Positions 52,224 to 61,603 of a stretch of 64,000 bases of DNA are shown piece after piece. Positions within the stretch are counted from its first letter, which is position 1. Every line of letters starts with the position of its first letter. The position numbers were made by a program, and so were the translations under genes. The notes beneath the pieces are model-generated. The model had not been told where the DNA came from. It ran no database searches and saw only the letters and a program-made list of their open reading frames with translations. Source of the DNA: Shewanella donghaensis (lineage in GTDB: Bacteria > Pseudomonadota > Gammaproteobacteria > Enterobacterales > Shewanellaceae); contig NZ_CP041783.1 of NCBI RefSeq assembly GCF_007567505.1, forward strand, positions 2,232,001 to 2,296,000, given 5' to 3'.

Positions 52224-52820
52224 ATGCGTAAAACCCAATGGTTATTTGATGATGCCACTCAACCCAAAACGGCAATAACACCAGCGATGACATCCGTGCA
52301 ACAGAAGTGCTGGTCAATGCTAAAACAGTTTTACAAACAACAGATGCCCTATTCAAAGCCAACAATAAAAGAAGATATAGCGGTTATCATGGCTAAAAAT
52401 ATCAATTTACAGCAGTCGACTATTTATTCTGCAATTGATGCTGGAATTGATGAAACTATTAATACAGTTTCTAGTGCAGCTATTGATAATGGAAAGAGTC
52501 GCAATCATCCTGAAAATAACATTATTGCGGTAGTAAGAATAAAACCCATTGGCCAATATCAGTTGGTAACCGGCCTTGTTGTTGCTAGTGAGTATAGAGG
52601 TGGTGGACTTGCCCATAGATTGCTAGCATTCATTGCTGAAAAACTAAAATGCGAGCAATGTTTTGTCTTTGCCCTCCCCCATTTAACCCAACTTTATAAA
52701 GAGCATGGCTTTAATGAGGTAAAACTTGCGACAAATGATATCCAACAACTTTATCTAAAACATCATTCACCACAAAAACCATTGGTGCTAATGCAGTTGC
52801 AATCGCGTAAAACCATCTAG
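52224..52820 (+). CDS. GNAT family N-acetyltransferase
   Basis: 198 residues. The acetyl-CoA pyrophosphate loop reads SEYRGGGLAHRLL (about 122-134, the R/Q-x-x-G-x-G/A type), followed by a beta-strand and LYKEHGF near 155-160, the GNAT C-terminal signature. The stretch about residues 59-90 (IYSAIDAGIDETINTVSSAA) looks like an inserted loop compared with short GNATs. Substrate unknown. It lies alone between two minus-strand genes. Confidence 0.75.
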   Translation: MRKTQWLFDDATQPKTAITPAMTSVQQKCWSMLKQFYKQQMPYSKPTIKEDIAVIMAKNINLQQSTIYSAIDAGIDETINTVSSAAIDNGKSRNHPENNIIAVVRIKPIGQYQLVTGLVVASEYRGGGLAHRLLAFIAEKLKCEQCFVFALPHLTQLYKEHGFNEVKLATNDIQQLYLKHHSPQKPLVLMQLQSRKTI

Positions 52821-52874
52821 TTAAAACAATCTCGTAAAAAATCGAGTTTAAACGGTCTCGTAACAACAGCCTTA

Positions 52875-53240
52875 TTAGCAATGATCAAAATGTGCGGTTT
52901 CGACACACATAAAGGAAATCTGCTGTAATGATAAAACTGGCACATTCATCAACCGGCCATTATCTGTATCCAGTAAATTATTGTCGGTACTGAGTGCTAT
53001 CTGTTCTTGATAACCATTTGAACGACCGCATAAAACCCATTGATTCTGCCACTTCACTGCATATACTGACTGAGCATTCCCGCTGGTTATCGGCAGCTTA
53101 TTAAGCTCAAATGCTTCACAAGCTAAATCATTGGCAGCAAGCACACCCACGACAATCTTTAAATTTTCGAATGCTGATAACCTTAACGATAAATAGGGTG
53201 TAAATAATTCATCAAATAGCTGAGTTGTATTTTGTTCCAT
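52875..53240 (-). CDS. Hypothetical protein, 121 residues
   Basis: No signal peptide or membrane segment. A soluble alpha/beta protein with three cysteines, ending FDHC. The family is not recognised. It sits on the same strand behind a GNAT gene, 84 bases away across a 7-bp repeat. Confidence 0.5.
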   Translation of the reverse strand: MEQNTTQLFDELFTPYLSLRLSAFENLKIVVGVLAANDLACEAFELNKLPITSGNAQSVYAVKWQNQWVLCGRSNGYQEQIALSTDNNLLDTDNGRLMNVPVLSLQQISFMCVETAHFDHC

Positions 53241-53268
53241 AGTGATCTCTTAAACCTCATCTTGATCT

Positions 53269-53296
53269 ATTAGCGATTAGCGATTAGCGATTAGCA
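53269..53296. repeat. 7-bp tandem repeat
   Basis: ATTAGCG three times followed by ATTAGCA, between the 121-aa gene and the GNAT gene. Confidence 0.75.
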
Positions 53297-53323
53297 CAAC
53301 CTTTAACCATTAGCATTAGACAG

Positions 53324-53866
53324 CTAATTTGCTAGCAATAATAAATAATAATCACGTTGTTGAAAGCCAAAGTAATCTACCACTTCCATGGATGCTTTAC
53401 GGGTATGGGCGGCTAATGATAATGCATTATCTTCAGCAATAAAGGTCACCATATAGGTATATTTTTGCCCAACATCACGCTTTAGCTTACTGACTAAAAC
53501 TTCAAAAATTCCTTGACCACGATGACGTGAATCAATCCAAATAGGGCCATATTGACAACTATTTTTTTCAGAAAGCGTGCTAAAGCCTATTTCGATACTG
53601 GGTAAACGCTTCAAAATATGTTGATAAATAGGCCATGATTTAAAAATTGACCATGGGCCCGCAATAACATATCCAATAATGGCATGATCAACGATGGCCA
53701 ACATGATCCAACCTTGATTAATTAAGACTGATAATTGTTGTTCAGTAAAATGTTGACCTGACATTGCTTGCGCACCTGGCGCAAGTTCATCATTCATGTG
53801 CGTTAACTCAAGATGGGCAATTTCTTTTGCATCATTTAACCTTGCTAACCGGTAACTCACTGTCAT
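53324..53866 (-). CDS. GNAT family N-acetyltransferase
   Basis: 180 residues. Core: ARLNDAKEIAHLELTHM start, IVDHAIIGYVIAG (beta4), then the CoA loop DSRHRGQGIFEVLVSKL (about 113-129). The end AADNALSLAAHTRKASME-VVDYFGF is typical of GNATs that act on small amines or peptides. It overlaps the 3' end of the 75-aa membrane protein gene by 4 bases, so the two are probably co-transcribed. Confidence 0.75.
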   Translation of the reverse strand: MTVSYRLARLNDAKEIAHLELTHMNDELAPGAQAMSGQHFTEQQLSVLINQGWIMLAIVDHAIIGYVIAGPWSIFKSWPIYQHILKRLPSIEIGFSTLSEKNSCQYGPIWIDSRHRGQGIFEVLVSKLKRDVGQKYTYMVTFIAEDNALSLAAHTRKASMEVVDYFGFQQRDYYLLLLAN

Positions 53867-54090
53867 TTGTTTGCATCATCCTCATTTGAATTGAGTTGCT
53901 GTTTTTGAGACCATTCAAAAATCAGTACCACCGGATATGGAGCCATAATGACGAAGCCCAACCCAATCAAACTGGCTATTGTAAGCATTCCGGAGACTTC
54001 ATTTGCTACATCAGTCAATAGATATAAACCTGCACCAACGCCTACAAATAATAAACCAACCATATGCATTATTTTAAAAAATTTACTCAT
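53863..54090 (-). CDS. Small membrane protein
   Basis: 75 residues from the ATG at 54090, the more natural start MSKFFKIMHM; an in-frame extension to 54120 exists. Two TM helices (about 8-27 and 35-58) with a hydrophilic tail rich in Gln, Asn, Asp. No family assigned. It overlaps the following GNAT gene by 4 bases (ATGA). Confidence 0.5.
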   Translation of the reverse strand: MSKFFKIMHMVGLLFVGVGAGLYLLTDVANEVSGMLTIASLIGLGFVIMAPYPVVLIFEWSQKQQLNSNEDDANK

Positions 54091-54285
54091 CAGCACAACT
54101 CTTGTTGAGTTAAAAAACAATTATATCGTCTTATGTCTATAAGACATTCTCATTTGAAACAAAATAGCAAAAAGTTACCATGACAAAGCAGATAATTTCT
54201 CATTAAATCATCTATAAGTTATAAAATAACCGCTGAAGTCAGTATATACTATGCCTAATAATGACCACATTGGAATATTCGTACC

Positions 54286-54699
54286 ATGATCAAACCACTC
54301 TTCACTGCCTGCTTAGTTATTTTCACTCTTGGTGCTTGCCAAAGCACAACACAACAAGCAGAAGAAATTAATCTAATTGGCGACTGGCATATTGAGACTG
54401 TCTTATCTAACGCTGTCATTGATCACAGCCCAGCTCAAATGAATTTTGCAGAAGATGGAAAGCTAACAGGTAACAACAGTTGCAATCAATTCTTTGGTGA
54501 TTATTCTCAACAGCAAAACCAGCTTAGCTTGTCTTCTGCTGGCGCAACCAGAATGGCCTGCGTAGATGTATTGATGCAGCAAGAACAAAGCATCATGAAA
54601 GCGATGCCGTTAGTAGTGAAAATGACCCAATCTAAATCCGGTAAGTTGCTACTAAAATCTGAAGATGGTGCGACATTATTGGTTCTCACTAAAAAGTAA
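54286..54699 (+). CDS. META-domain lipoprotein (HslJ-like)
   Basis: 137 residues. Lipobox LGAC at Cys18 after a short signal peptide, then a META domain: WHIETVL, AEDGKLTGNNSCNQFFGDY and ATRMAC (about 34-90), the pattern of HslJ and MxiM-like lipoproteins. HslJ of E. coli is linked to novobiocin resistance and heat shock. The protein probably faces the periplasm from a membrane anchor. Confidence 0.8.
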   Translation: MIKPLFTACLVIFTLGACQSTTQQAEEINLIGDWHIETVLSNAVIDHSPAQMNFAEDGKLTGNNSCNQFFGDYSQQQNQLSLSSAGATRMACVDVLMQQEQSIMKAMPLVVKMTQSKSGKLLLKSEDGATLLVLTKK

Positions 54700-54736
54700 T
54701 CTAGAAATCTATTTTGCTGACGTATTGAAATTATAT

Positions 54737-54775
54737 AAAAAAAGAGTGAAGCATTAGCTTCACTCTTTTTTTTTC
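54737..54775. terminator. Bidirectional terminator
   Basis: Eleven-bp stem AAGAGTGAAGC/GCTTCACTCTT flanked by A and T runs, between the converging META lipoprotein and symporter genes. Confidence 0.85.
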
Positions 54776-54795
54776 GATAACATTTATCGTTTAGA

Positions 54796-56136
54796 TTAAC
54801 TCGATGATTTTACGTTATCAGCCACTTTCTGGTGTAAATCTGCTTCTGCATGTTGGACAATAATCTCAGACTGCTCCATATCGGCATTATAATGTTCAAT
54901 ATCTAATTCATTTTCAGAACGTGCAATAATAGTCGTCGCCACTAAATCACCTGAAACGTTGACCACAGTACGTGCCATATCTAACACTCTGTCAATACCT
55001 GCAATGATTGCTACGCCTTCTAACGGAAGTCCTACGGTGGTAAGTACTAAAGTCAGCATCACAAGACCGGCACCTGGCACACCTGCAGTACCAATTGACG
55101 CTAAGGTTGCTGTGAGGATAATGGTAATATATTCAACCCAGGTTAAATCAATTCCAAAAGCTTGAGCAACAAACAATGCCGTTACCCCTTGGTAAAGTGC
55201 TGTACCATCCATATTGATGGTGGTACCCAAAGGCAGCACAAAGCTTGAAATTTTCTTATTAACGCCTAAGTTTTCACTGGCACACTTCATACTCGCTGGT
55301 AAGGTTCCAGCAGAACTTGAAGTGGTAAAAGCCACAGCCACTGCGTTACCAATACCTTTAAAGAACTGTATTGGGTTTAACTTACCAAACACAGTTAACA
55401 CTATGCTGTAAAAACCTAATACATGTAATGCACAACCCAAGTAAACCGCGATGATCACCTTAATCAATGGCATTAACATGTCTAAGCCATACTCACCAGC
55501 AACCCACGCCATTAAGCCAAACACGCCATAAGGTGCTAATTTCATAACCATGTCAGTCAGTTTAAACATCGCTTCAGCTAGACTTTCAAAAAGGCGAATG
55601 GCTGGCTTACCGCGCTCGCCAATCAACACTAACGAAATACCTAATGCCACAGCAAAAACAATCACCTGCAGTATCTGGCCATTAGCTAATGCCGCCACAG
55701 GGTTAGTCGGGATGATATTGATTAAGGTGTCCATCAAGGTTGGGGCTTCAACAACATCACTGGCCACTTCAGCGCCTTTAAGCCCTAGACCTGCACCTGG
55801 TTGCATAATGTGACCAACCAATAAACCAATACTAATCGCGATAGAGGTTGTACCAAGATAAAAAGCAAAAGATTTAAAACCGATACGTCCCATTTTTGCC
55901 GTGTCTTGCATCGAAGTAACACCGACAATTAACGAGCAAAAAACTAAAGGAACGATTAACATTTTGATGGTATTTACAAACAAAGTTCCAATAGGTTTCA
56001 AATAGCTCGCATCTTGACCTAGGCTAACACCAGCGATAATACCTAGCACCATACCTATGAGGATCTGTAACCACAAAGGGACTGACATCCAGCGAGACCA
56101 GCCTCGACCGAGAAGTGAAGGAGCATGTTTTGACAT
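54796..56136 (-). CDS. Dicarboxylate/amino acid:cation symporter (SLC1/DAACS family)
   Basis: 446 residues with eight TM segments and two re-entrant hairpins. The serine-rich hairpin (AFTTSSSAGTLPASM, about 280-294) and the NMDGTALYQG cation/substrate site (about 310-319) define the glutamate/aspartate/C4-dicarboxylate transporter family (GltP, DctA, SstT). Within it, the substrate cannot be fixed. An FNR-like palindrome lies about 180 bases upstream on the minus-strand side. Confidence 0.9.
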   Translation of the reverse strand: MSKHAPSLLGRGWSRWMSVPLWLQILIGMVLGIIAGVSLGQDASYLKPIGTLFVNTIKMLIVPLVFCSLIVGVTSMQDTAKMGRIGFKSFAFYLGTTSIAISIGLLVGHIMQPGAGLGLKGAEVASDVVEAPTLMDTLINIIPTNPVAALANGQILQVIVFAVALGISLVLIGERGKPAIRLFESLAEAMFKLTDMVMKLAPYGVFGLMAWVAGEYGLDMLMPLIKVIIAVYLGCALHVLGFYSIVLTVFGKLNPIQFFKGIGNAVAVAFTTSSSAGTLPASMKCASENLGVNKKISSFVLPLGTTINMDGTALYQGVTALFVAQAFGIDLTWVEYITIILTATLASIGTAGVPGAGLVMLTLVLTTVGLPLEGVAIIAGIDRVLDMARTVVNVSGDLVATTIIARSENELDIEHYNADMEQSEIIVQHAEADLHQKVADNVKSSS

Positions 56137-56428
56137 GTAGGAAACCTTTTGAATTATATTATAGGGTTGAGTAATGACATTCGCTGCAGTTATTCATCTA
56201 CGAATTTATTCATATTCGGTGTTATTTTACATATTCCACAAAGAAAAAATGTAAGAAAATCGCAATAAAAACAGCGACGCATACTAGCATGACTAATATG
56301 CTGAATAAGATGATCTAGGTCATTTTAACCAAGTCTCTACCCTATAATATATTCAAGGTGATTAAACTCGCTTCTCGGCTAGAGTTTTCCACCATTTTGT
56401 TTAACTCATCGTCCTATTTAGTTAACAT
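56137..56428. other. Intergenic region upstream of the symporter gene
   Basis: About 290 bases. It holds the FNR-like palindrome at 56310-56323 and the otherwise unidentified promoter. Confidence 0.4.
56310..56323. promoter_or_regulatory. FNR/EtrA-like operator upstream of the symporter gene
   Basis: ATGATCTAGGTCAT, one base off a perfect palindrome, is close to the FNR consensus TTGAT-N4-ATCAA. The same core with matching flanks (AAGATGATCTAG...TCATTTT) is found before sdaC. Confidence 0.45.
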
Positions 56429-56830
56429 CTAAGCTTCGAAAATACTCTCGTTATTAACCTCACCGATCTTCAAGGGATACAGTGCTGCAGGCGGACGTTC
56501 TCTTTCGATTAAATAGCTCCAATAGTCGTCATCAAAACCCGCAAGAAAATTATTCTGCTCACCGCGAGATTTAAGAATTAACCACCACCAAACTACTCCC
56601 CAACAGCCGAAAGTCAGCAGCGTTAATACAAAATGCAGTAAATGATTAATCGAAGGCTGTGAAAGCGGTTTTACTGTAGTAGCATGATCTAAATAGATTC
56701 TATTTGGGTGTGATTTATAACGTATCACTCGATATTGATAACGACGAGAAGATGACCTCATTGAAATACCCTGATTAGAAACCGGCTGAGTAACCGATTT
56801 GGGTTGTGAAATTGACTTAGTCATAACCAC
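56429..56830 (-). CDS. Small basic membrane protein of unknown function
   Basis: 133 residues. The N-terminal half is basic and Ser/Gln-rich with no clear structure; one or two membrane segments follow at about 67-89 (HLLHFVLTLLTFGCWGVVWWWLI), Trp-rich. No family is recognised with confidence. The start could be at either of two in-frame ATGs two codons apart. Confidence 0.45.
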   Translation of the reverse strand: MVMTKSISQPKSVTQPVSNQGISMRSSSRRYQYRVIRYKSHPNRIYLDHATTVKPLSQPSINHLLHFVLTLLTFGCWGVVWWWLILKSRGEQNNFLAGFDDDYWSYLIERERPPAALYPLKIGEVNNESIFEA

Positions 56831-56933
56831 CTCAAAGTAAAAAGTTGATTATTAATAAGCTTAGCAGCTTAGACTTTAGTCGAATAAAAAATTGCCTATT
56901 TTTTAAATAAGAATAACTAAACAAGGAAGCGCA

Positions 56934-57401
56934 ATGCAAATTAGAAAAGGCCAAGATACTGACTTAGCAGCATTAGTTGCATTTAACCAAGCAATGGCAT
57001 TAGAAACTGAAAATATCATTTTAGACAATGACACGCTCACCAAGGGTGTTAACACTATGCTTAACAGCCCTGAAAAAGGCTTTTACTTAGTCGCTGAAAT
57101 TGATGGTGAAATTGCGGGTTCTTTAATGGTGACGCTTGAATGGAGCGATTGGCGTGCTACTAACTATTGCTGGATCCAAAGCGTTTATATTCTCCCGCAA
57201 AATCGTCGCCAAGGTATTTACGCCAAGCTTTATCAGCAAGTAAAAGCCATGGCAGAAGAAATGGGCGGCGCAGCCAGTTTCAGATTATATGTTGAGCACG
57301 ATAATCTTAGAGCACAACAAACCTATAAAGCATTAGGCATGGAACAAAGCCATTATTTGATGTTTGAAGAATTAGCAGAAGGCGATGCTTCAGCTGAATA
57401 A
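56934..57401 (+). CDS. GNAT family N-acetyltransferase
   Basis: 155 residues, complete GNAT fold: VSSGSLMVTLEW-type strands, CWIQSVYILPQNRRQGIYAKLY (about 79-100) with the CoA loop Q-N-R-R-Q-G-I-Y, then RLYVEHDNLRAQQTYKALGM at about 118-137. Resembles PA4026/YjgM-like acetyltransferases of unknown substrate. ATG follows AAGGAAG. It ends before a bidirectional terminator. Confidence 0.8.
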   Translation: MQIRKGQDTDLAALVAFNQAMALETENIILDNDTLTKGVNTMLNSPEKGFYLVAEIDGEIAGSLMVTLEWSDWRATNYCWIQSVYILPQNRRQGIYAKLYQQVKAMAEEMGGAASFRLYVEHDNLRAQQTYKALGMEQSHYLMFEELAEGDASAE

Positions 57402-57406
57402 GCCAT

Positions 57407-57437
57407 AAAAAAGGCTTTCAACTGAAAGCCTTTTAAT
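57407..57437. terminator. Bidirectional terminator
   Basis: Perfect 12-bp stem AAAAGGCTTTCA/TGAAAGCCTTTT between the GNAT gene and the converging sdaA. Confidence 0.85.
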
Positions 57438-57510
57438 TCGAATTCAACTGAGATTCGAGATTATCAGCAACATATTATTAAGCCGTTTTTATACAGTAAA
57501 CTGCATACGT

Positions 57511-58878
57511 TTAGGCACATAAATTAGTCACTTTAATCGCTAACCCGCCTTGACTGGTTTCACGATATTTAGCATTCATGTCTTTGCCTGTTTCATACAT
57601 TGTCGCAATCACTTTATCTAAGCTAACCCGTGGCTCAGAGTTACGACGAATCGCCATACGTGATGAGTTAATCGCTTTAACTGACGCTATCGCATTACGC
57701 TCAATACAAGGCACCTGAACTTGGCCAGCTACAGGATCACACGTTAAACCCAAATTATGTTCCATGCCAATTTCAGCAGCAATACACACTTGAGTCGGAG
57801 AACCACCCATTAACTCAGCTAGACCAGCAGCTGCCATTGAACACGCGACACCCACCTCACCTTGGCAGCCAACTTCAGCACCTGAAATAGAAGCGTTACG
57901 CTTATAAAGCGAACCCACAGCCGCCGCAGCTAAAAAGAAGCGACTGCATTCTTTAGGGCCAACTTTTTGAATAAATTTATCATAATATGCCAATACAGCA
58001 GGGATAATCCCTGCCGCGCCATTGGTCGGTGAAGTCACCACTCGACCACCAGCAGCATTTTCTTCACTGACTGCCAACGCAAACAAGTTAACCCAATCAA
58101 TAATCTCCATTGGGTCATTGCTTAGGCGCTCACAACGCATTAATTCACGATGCAATGCTGGTGCACGGCGAGATACCTTTAACGGTCCAGCTAAAACACC
58201 TTCAGTGTTACAGCCTTTTTCAATAGCTGCCTGCATGGTTTTCCATACCAGATTAAAGCCGGTATACATTTCTTCTTCGCTGCGAAAGCACAATTCATTT
58301 TGCTTCATTAAGCCACTGATACTTAAACCAGACTCTTTACAGTGAGCCATAAGTTCATCAGCATAATTGAAGTGATATGGCACTTTAACGCCGTTGCTAT
58401 GAGTCTGATTGAATTCAGCTTCATCAACAATAAATCCGCCACCAATGGAATAGTAGGTATTACTGTATACACAGTCATCGCCTATCCAAGCGTGCAGCTT
58501 CATGGCATTTTCATGCAGTGGTAATGTTTCAGAATGAAATACCAAAGCATCTGTAGGAAAGTCAACATGATGAATAGCATCACCAATGATTATCTCTTGG
58601 GTTTTCTCAACTTGTGCGATGAAAGGCTCAATACTGTCTATATCAACAGTTTCAGGATCATTGCCTGCTAAGCCCATGATAATAGCAATATCGGTATGGT
58701 GACCTTTTCCAGTTAGCGACAGTGAACCATAAACGTCCACGGTAAACTTAGTAATCTGTGTAAGCTGACTTTTTTTGATTAAATCATCAATAAAACGATT
58801 AGCTGCTTTCATTGGACCAACGGTATGAGAACTTGATGGACCAATACCAATTTTAAAGATTTCAAATGCACTAAACAT
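57511..58878 (-). CDS. sdaA: L-serine dehydratase
   Basis: 455 residues (E. coli SdaA 454). A type 2 iron-sulfur serine deaminase that converts serine to pyruvate and ammonia. The beta domain starts MFSAFEIFKIGIGPSSSHTVGP; the alpha domain has the cluster cysteines in ISGAEVGCQGEVG (about 343), GLTCDPVAGQVQVPC (about 379-393) and a further Cys in the alpha domain. It lies downstream of the serine transporter gene, 152 bases away on the same strand. Confidence 0.96.
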   Translation of the reverse strand: MFSAFEIFKIGIGPSSSHTVGPMKAANRFIDDLIKKSQLTQITKFTVDVYGSLSLTGKGHHTDIAIIMGLAGNDPETVDIDSIEPFIAQVEKTQEIIIGDAIHHVDFPTDALVFHSETLPLHENAMKLHAWIGDDCVYSNTYYSIGGGFIVDEAEFNQTHSNGVKVPYHFNYADELMAHCKESGLSISGLMKQNELCFRSEEEMYTGFNLVWKTMQAAIEKGCNTEGVLAGPLKVSRRAPALHRELMRCERLSNDPMEIIDWVNLFALAVSEENAAGGRVVTSPTNGAAGIIPAVLAYYDKFIQKVGPKECSRFFLAAAAVGSLYKRNASISGAEVGCQGEVGVACSMAAAGLAELMGGSPTQVCIAAEIGMEHNLGLTCDPVAGQVQVPCIERNAIASVKAINSSRMAIRRNSEPRVSLDKVIATMYETGKDMNAKYRETSQGGLAIKVTNLCA

Positions 58879-59030
58879 AGATAAACCTCAACACTTATTA
58901 CTTAAGTAACTTGTCGCTCCGAAAGCTCAAATCCCTACGATGATTTGAAGCATTTCAACGAGAAAACACGTTAACAATGAAAAAGAGGAGCATCATTGAT
59001 ACTCCCCATGCTCAATACGTTTAAATCGAT

Positions 59031-60323
59031 TTAGCTCATTAGGCCAAATAGAATCGCTGTCATAGCAAGTAAACCTGCGATAACGACGAACACATTGCTG
59101 ATACGACCACGATACGCTTTTAACGCCGGTACTTTATACACTGCATACATAGGCATAAGGTAAAGAATCGCAGCAATAATTGGACCGCCTAACGCTTCAA
59201 TCATACCTAGGATACTTGGGTTAATAACCGCAACAATCCAGATACTAAAGAACATAAAGCCAAGGATGAATTTGTTGATTTTGGCATCTGACACTTCTTT
59301 TTTGCTAGTACGTAACTGCTTAGTAATCATACCTTTCAAGCCTTCAGTGGCACCTAGGTAGTGACCAAAGAAAGAAGAGATAATGGCAATAAACGCAATG
59401 ATTGGACCGAAGTAGCTAACAAAACCACTTGAGTGCACATTAGCAAGGTAAGACAGAATCGCTAAGTTTTGATCTTTAGCTTCAGCAAGTTGCGCTGGGC
59501 TTAACGATAAAACACATGAGAAAACAAACAGCATCACGAAGCCAACAAGCATCATTGAAGTGTTACGAAGAATCACATCAGCTTTTTTAGAAGCGTTATT
59601 ACTATGCTCACGCTTAAGTGACACAGAGAACTGTGAAATAGCTGGCGAATGGTTAAAAGCGAATACCAATACAGGAATAGTCAACCAAACAGTACCAAGG
59701 AACTCACCTGTTGATGGCACAACGTTTAATGCATCCATCTTCCAGTCAGGGATCAGATAGAAAGACATAAATGCGAGAATAGCCACTAATGGATAAACTA
59801 AGAATTGAGTCACTTTCAACATGAATTTCTCACCCGCAACCATTACTGACATCATGCCTATAATCAGCACTGCAGATAAAATAATACGTGGAGGGGAAGT
59901 AAAGCCAAGCTGATTGACAATGAAACTATCAACGGTGTTAGTAATACCAACGCCATAGATGAGTACAATAGGGAAAATAGCAAAGAAATATAAAACAGTA
60001 ATCGCTTTACCCGCGCTCACACCAAAATGCTCTTCAACAACTTCGGTAATGTCACTGCCAGGATTTTTAGAAGAACAAACGAAACGAGATAAGCCGCGAT
60101 GAGCAAGATATGTCATTGGGCCAATGATAACGGCCATCATAACTAAGGGCCAAAATCCTCCCATTCCTGCATTAATAGGTAAGAACAAAATACCGGCACC
60201 CACTGCGGTACCAAATAGGCTTAGCATCCAGGTAGTATCTTGGCGAGTCCAGCCTTTTACTTGAGTTTGCTCTTCTTGAGCGTCAACAGTAACGTCCTGC
60301 GCACTGGTAGTTTCTCTTTGCAT
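59031..60323 (-). CDS. sdaC: Serine transporter of the HAAAP family
   Basis: 430 residues (E. coli SdaC 429), 11 TM helices. The start of the transport domain [23 protein letters not shown] (about 38-60) is the family signature. Together with the adjacent sdaA it forms a serine uptake and deamination pair. The gene has an FNR-like palindrome in its promoter region. Confidence 0.92.
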   Translation of the reverse strand: MQRETTSAQDVTVDAQEEQTQVKGWTRQDTTWMLSLFGTAVGAGILFLPINAGMGGFWPLVMMAVIIGPMTYLAHRGLSRFVCSSKNPGSDITEVVEEHFGVSAGKAITVLYFFAIFPIVLIYGVGITNTVDSFIVNQLGFTSPPRIILSAVLIIGMMSVMVAGEKFMLKVTQFLVYPLVAILAFMSFYLIPDWKMDALNVVPSTGEFLGTVWLTIPVLVFAFNHSPAISQFSVSLKREHSNNASKKADVILRNTSMMLVGFVMLFVFSCVLSLSPAQLAEAKDQNLAILSYLANVHSSGFVSYFGPIIAFIAIISSFFGHYLGATEGLKGMITKQLRTSKKEVSDAKINKFILGFMFFSIWIVAVINPSILGMIEALGGPIIAAILYLMPMYAVYKVPALKAYRGRISNVFVVIAGLLAMTAILFGLMS

Positions 60324-60592
60324 AAAAATGACCTTAATGAGGTAACTGATTTCACCGCGAAGAATATAGAATTCTTGTTAGAGAAAAATGATCTAGATCA
60401 TTTTTGAGCCCGACTATTTAATAATCACGATATATTGAGATCGGGATCTGCTCGGTCGCAATTAGGGTCGATCACCACATTAACAAATCCGCCGCAGTGG
60501 TTTAACAGCAGCACTAATAAAGCAACAGCTAATATTATTTAATGTCACATCTAGTATGGAATTAAACCTGCAAAAATAAAGATTTTGATTAG
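60324..60592. other. Intergenic region upstream of sdaC
   Basis: About 270 bases with the palindromic operator at 60384-60405; nothing else supported. Confidence 0.4.
60384..60405. promoter_or_regulatory. FNR/EtrA-like palindrome upstream of sdaC
   Basis: A perfect 22-bp palindrome with core ATGATCTAGATCAT (60388-60401) flanked by AAAA/TTTT, about 60 bases before the sdaC ATG. It resembles the FNR/EtrA consensus TTGAT-N4-ATCAA (first base A instead of T). A role in oxygen- or redox-linked control is inferred. Confidence 0.55.
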
Positions 60593-60637
60593 AAAAAAGC
60601 GAGCAAGCAGTCATTTATCTTTACTGCTTGCTAGCTT
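60593..60637 (-). terminator. Terminator of the tonB-like gene
   Basis: Ten-bp stem AGCAAGCAGT/ACTGCTTGCT with an 11-base loop and six minus-strand T's. Confidence 0.8.
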
Positions 60638-60660
60638 ATATAGAAGTGTGTTCTGTCGAT

Positions 60661-61401
60661 TTACTGAACTTTATCTAGGGTAAAGTCCAACCTCACACGT
60701 TGATTAGATTGTATGACTGGCATGCCTTGTTCAACTTTAGGTTTGTATTTCCAACCTTTGATTGCTTGAATAGCCGAACGATCAAATACTCTTTTAGGTT
60801 CAGCCTGCAATACTCTGGCATTAATCACCGTTCCAACAGTATTAATATCAAATTCTACAATAACAAAACCTTCACGTCCGTCCCGCGCTGCCACCATTGG
60901 ATATTGTGGTGACACTTGCACAACTGGCATAGCATCACTTGTGCCCATGCCTTGATTGTAAACTTCTTTGGTGGCCGGTAATTGAGGCGCTGTCATATCG
61001 ACAGGAATACCTACGCCCGTAGTTTTTGTTGATGTTGGAATACTCGTGACTTGAGGTTTAATAACCGGTGGAGTGGGTTTTAAGCGAATTATTTTCTTAT
61101 TCACTGTGGGCTCTGGCGTATTAAAGGCCAGTTGAATAACCGGTATTGCACTGGGTTCATCGATAAAGACTTGATCATTGCTAACTAACAGCGCCATAAA
61201 AGCAAACAAGCCGAAAGTCATTGCTGCGCCAAAGGTTAAAATACTCATTTTCTGCACAACTGCAGTAACACTAAATCCTTTTTGATTAGCAAAAGCAATA
61301 AAACTACCTTCGCTGTTATTGCCAAAGTTATTGTCAAAGTGATTGGTACTGTTATTGCCAAAGCTATTTCCATTAAGCAAGCTATCTTGAGTCATAGACA
61401 A
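60661..61401 (-). CDS. TonB family energy transducer
   Basis: 246 residues. The C-terminal TonB domain (about 165-244) has the pattern YPMVAARDGREGFVIVEF ... AIQAIKGWKYKP. One TM helix lies at about 52-73, and the periplasmic linker is proline- and lysine-rich (KPTPPVIKPQ). Unusually, the cytoplasmic part before the TM is about 50 residues long and Asn-rich (GNNS, FGNNS repeats), where TonB normally has fewer than 12. No exbB/exbD is adjacent, so it relies on proteins encoded elsewhere. Confidence 0.85.
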   Translation of the reverse strand: MSMTQDSLLNGNSFGNNSTNHFDNNFGNNSEGSFIAFANQKGFSVTAVVQKMSILTFGAAMTFGLFAFMALLVSNDQVFIDEPSAIPVIQLAFNTPEPTVNKKIIRLKPTPPVIKPQVTSIPTSTKTTGVGIPVDMTAPQLPATKEVYNQGMGTSDAMPVVQVSPQYPMVAARDGREGFVIVEFDINTVGTVINARVLQAEPKRVFDRSAIQAIKGWKYKPKVEQGMPVIQSNQRVRLDFTLDKVQ

Positions 61402-61603
61402 TCCTTTATTTAATTGAGGTGCCTTTTAACTCCTAGTAAAGCATTCTATTTATTGCCAAATATTTTGTTACATATTTTCAAATCAGCTTATTTAACCACA
61501 ATTAATTAACCCAAACAAAACAAGCCATTTACATCCTAGCTGATTGAGACGATTAGTAAGCTCAACAAAACTAATCCTCTCATCAGTTTAAAGCGTCTAA
61601 ATA

